A DNA stretch of 64,000 bases from Lachnospiraceae bacterium (GTDB lineage Bacteria; Bacillota; Clostridia; Lachnospirales; Lachnospiraceae): the NCBI GenBank assembly GCA_009911035.1, contig QXWO01000028.1, positions 1 to 64,000 on the forward strand, in the 5' to 3' direction. Below, piece by piece: positions 61,997 to 64,000 of the stretch (the first letter of the stretch is position 1; each line of letters opens with the position of its first letter). The notes beneath the pieces are model-generated. The model did no database searches. It saw nothing but the letters and a program-made list of their open reading frames with translations, and was not told the DNA's origin. The position numbers and the translations under genes were made by a program.

Positions 61997-64000
61997 CTCC
62001 CGCGCTTCATGTATCTCGGATTTTTCGCCCCCAGAAGAAATCTTTCTAACTGGACAACAGTTGGATTTTCCCTGATATCATTTGTCTTGATTGCCACGTC
62101 AAATTTCTTTGCCAGAAGTACATTAAGTTTTATCGCACTGATAGAAGTCAGTCCCGCAAACTGAATATCAGTAGTGATACCAAACTCCCTGTGTCCGATT
62201 GCTTCAGCAATACAGTCACAAATACGCTGCTGCATTTCATTTTTCGGCGGAATCATTTCCTCCACTGCCTTTTGCGGCTTTGGCAGAGCGCGCCTGTTGA
62301 CCTTCTGGTTCTGATTTAATGGAATCCGGTCAATCTGCATCGTTACAGCCGGTACCATATACGGCGGCTTTGTTTCCATAATAAAAGCATTCAGCTTCTC
62401 TGTATCAATCTGATCATCTGACACAACATATGCTGCGATATATTTACCGCCGCCCTCCTCATCGAATGCAGCAACTGTGGCATCTTTGATCCCCGGAAAA
62501 CGCCGGATCACTTCCTCCACTTCCGTAAGCTCAATCCGGAATCCTCTTATTTTTACCTGGGCATCCCGTCTGCCCACAAATGAAATATTTCCATCATTTA
62601 AGTAGCGCACCACATCACCTGTGTGGTACATCCGCTCGTATCCCTCCTGGTCAGTATAAGGATTTTTAGCATACACCTCTTTTGTTTTCTCCGGACGGTT
62701 CAGGTACCCCCGCGATACCTGCCTTCCCGAAACGAGCAGCTCACCGGACGCCCCTGCCGGCAGGCGGTGTCCTTTGTCATCTACAATATAGAGTTTCAGA
62801 TTATCCAGAGGCTTCCCGATTGGAATATCATCATAATACCGATCCATCTCAAAGATCGTTGTATAAACCGTGCATTCCGTAGGCCCATAGACATTGTAAA
62901 ACCTGATACCCTCCGGCGGATTTAAAGGAACCAGCTTTTCTCCACCTGTACTGAGATGTTTTAATGTTTTGCTCTTTATTTCCATTGCAAACTGGCGTCC
63001 CACCTGTGTCGTCATAAAGGAATGGGTAAGCTGATTCTCTTCAAAATAATCCCTGAGTGCAAAAAGGTCAAGGCGTATTTCCTCGGCAATGATATTTAAC
63101 TGCGCACCTGCCGTGAGAGACGTAAAAATATCCATCATAGATGCGTCAAAACCATAAGAGGCATAGGCTGCCAGGCGGGCAGAAGCATCAAACTCATATT
63201 GTCTGTGATACCATGTGCAGAATGCCGTGATATTCCCATACTCAATCATACAGCCCTTGGGCACCCCTGTCGAACCTGATGTGTAAAGCAGCGTAAACAA
63301 ATCCTCCGGCTTTGGAGACGGTAGCTTTTGCATATATTCCGGCAGGTCTGGTATCTCATCAAGATACAATACCTGTCCTGTATAGTCAGACACCAGTTCA
63401 CGCATCTTCTGTGTAGTAATCAACAGTTTCGCACCACTGTCCTCCAGCATAAAATGCAGTCTGTCCTGAGGATACGTATGGTCAAGCGGCTGGCAGGCAC
63501 AGCCGCTGCGGGCAACACCCATCGAACAGATTGCCATATATTCACAGCGGGGAATCAGCACAGCAGCTACATCACCTGCTGTCAATCCCCTCCGGATAAG
63601 ATCGCCCGCAAGATTACGCGTTATTTTTTCAACCTCACTGTATGTATATCTGACATCTTCATATACAACGGCTGTCTGGCCGGGATATTTAGCAGCCGCC
63701 TCCTCAAACATATCCACAACCGTTTTGCTGTCATCATATGACACTTCTGTCTCATTAAAACTGTCAAGCATTTTTTCCTGCTGCTCTGAAAGGATTGTCA
63801 CATCGGATACATTGCGGCAGCCGAATATGGATTTGAAAGCGGCATTGTAAGAATCCATAATATTCTGAACCGTTTCCTCCAGATACAAATCACTGCGGTA
63901 CTCAGCTGTCAGATAATACTCCCCATCATAGAGACGAACCTGAAGTAACAGTGGCTCTTTGGGCAGGCCGAGGGACAAATCCTCACCAACAGCAACGGTA
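61957..64000 (-). CDS. Nonribosomal peptide synthetase, partial: C-terminal part of C, then A and T
   Basis: At least 680 residues; the frame is open to the right window edge, so the start is missing. The first 70 residues are the end of a condensation domain (parallel to EYRSDLF of the next gene: EYRSDLYLEE). Adenylation domain with LLYTSGSTGVPKGCMIEYGN, NVYGPTECT and YHTGDVVRY. Carrier domain with FAGLTSISAIKL. After FLLG the frame ends in about 23 unrelated residues, whereas the -1 frame continues as a natural linker into the next condensation domain. Acts first in the assembly line; the amino acid was not assigned. Confidence 0.9.
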   Translation of the reverse strand, partial: TVAVGEDLSLGLPKEPLLLQVRLYDGEYYLTAEYRSDLYLEETVQNIMDSYNAAFKSIFGCRNVSDVTILSEQQEKMLDSFNETEVSYDDSKTVVDMFEEAAAKYPGQTAVVYEDVRYTYSEVEKITRNLAGDLIRRGLTAGDVAAVLIPRCEYMAICSMGVARSGCACQPLDHTYPQDRLHFMLEDSGAKLLITTQKMRELVSDYTGQVLYLDEIPDLPEYMQKLPSPKPEDLFTLLYTSGSTGVPKGCMIEYGNITAFCTWYHRQYEFDASARLAAYASYGFDASMMDIFTSLTAGAQLNIIAEEIRLDLFALRDYFEENQLTHSFMTTQVGRQFAMEIKSKTLKHLSTGGEKLVPLNPPEGIRFYNVYGPTECTVYTTIFEMDRYYDDIPIGKPLDNLKLYIVDDKGHRLPAGASGELLVSGRQVSRGYLNRPEKTKEVYAKNPYTDQEGYERMYHTGDVVRYLNDGNISFVGRRDAQVKIRGFRIELTEVEEVIRRFPGIKDATVAAFDEEGGGKYIAAYVVSDDQIDTEKLNAFIMETKPPYMVPAVTMQIDRIPLNQNQKVNRRALPKPQKAVEEMIPPKNEMQQRICDCIAEAIGHREFGITTDIQFAGLTSISAIKLNVLLAKKFDVAIKTNDIRENPTVVQLERFLLGAKNPRYMKRGRCILLPTPRQVSL

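Overview
The window looks like a chromosomal segment of a spore-forming gut-type Clostridia, most likely Lachnospiraceae. It carries the sporulation/housekeeping block gpr-spoIIP-lepA-hemW, divergent from rpsT. It also has a sigK-like sigma factor, a dnaG-rpoD-trmK block and a class A RNase P RNA. Codon use and GC content are moderate. Most genes lie on the minus strand.

Layout. 1-9771 is an unusual minus-strand operon. It encodes a small HD-GYP protein, a set of exported proteins with TasA/camelysin-like (SipW-type) N-termini, a SipW-type signal peptidase, a membrane-anchored McrB-like AAA+ ATPase with a DUF2357-like partner, and a large acidic surface protein that runs off the left edge. 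9880-14693 holds dprA and comM, a degenerate HD-GYP protein and a sigK-like gene. 14941-20845 is hemW-lepA-spoIIP-gpr, then divergent rpsT. 21276-25143 has a methyltransferase, a secreted trypsin-like protease, rnpB and a TGS-uridine-kinase-like fusion. 25197-30141 is trmK-rpoD-dnaG-dgt. 30247-35887 holds an esterase, an acyltransferase/condensation-like protein with a DUF6320-like partner, and an orphan VanR/VanS-like two-component system. 36229-43292 holds purL, two tandem AstE/AspA-family genes (one without its metal ligands), a TetR regulator and an unknown gene. 43473-52027 is a maltodextrin locus (GH13 lipoprotein, MalG, MalF, MalE, MalQ and a divergent LacI regulator) with visible operator palindromes. 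52162-56215 holds tRNA-Trp and an AgrC/LytTR two-component system with a lipoprotein that appears to be its target. 56359-56855 is a scar of broken genes, including a serine recombinase remnant. 56951-64000 is an RsbV/RsbW-like pair behind an NRPS line with domains (C)-A-T / C-A-T-reductase, of the type that releases peptide aldehydes.

How the genes work together. The left operon looks like a dedicated export and assembly module for SipW-dependent surface or matrix proteins. It is preceded by a predicted c-di-GMP phosphodiesterase, which fits a biofilm or surface role. The AAA+/DUF2357 pair inside it has no obvious job in known SipW/TasA systems and is the strongest candidate for something undescribed. 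At the right end, the reductase-terminated NRPS is followed 28 bases later by an anti-anti-sigma/anti-sigma pair with no sigma factor beside it.

A 37-bp palindromic repeat (consensus ends ACAAACGCTG and CAGCTTATTGTA) is scattered between genes, often as tandem pairs. Several long open frames mislead here: comM, rpoD, lepA, the DUF6320-like gene and others have better starts than the longest frame suggests, as noted per gene.
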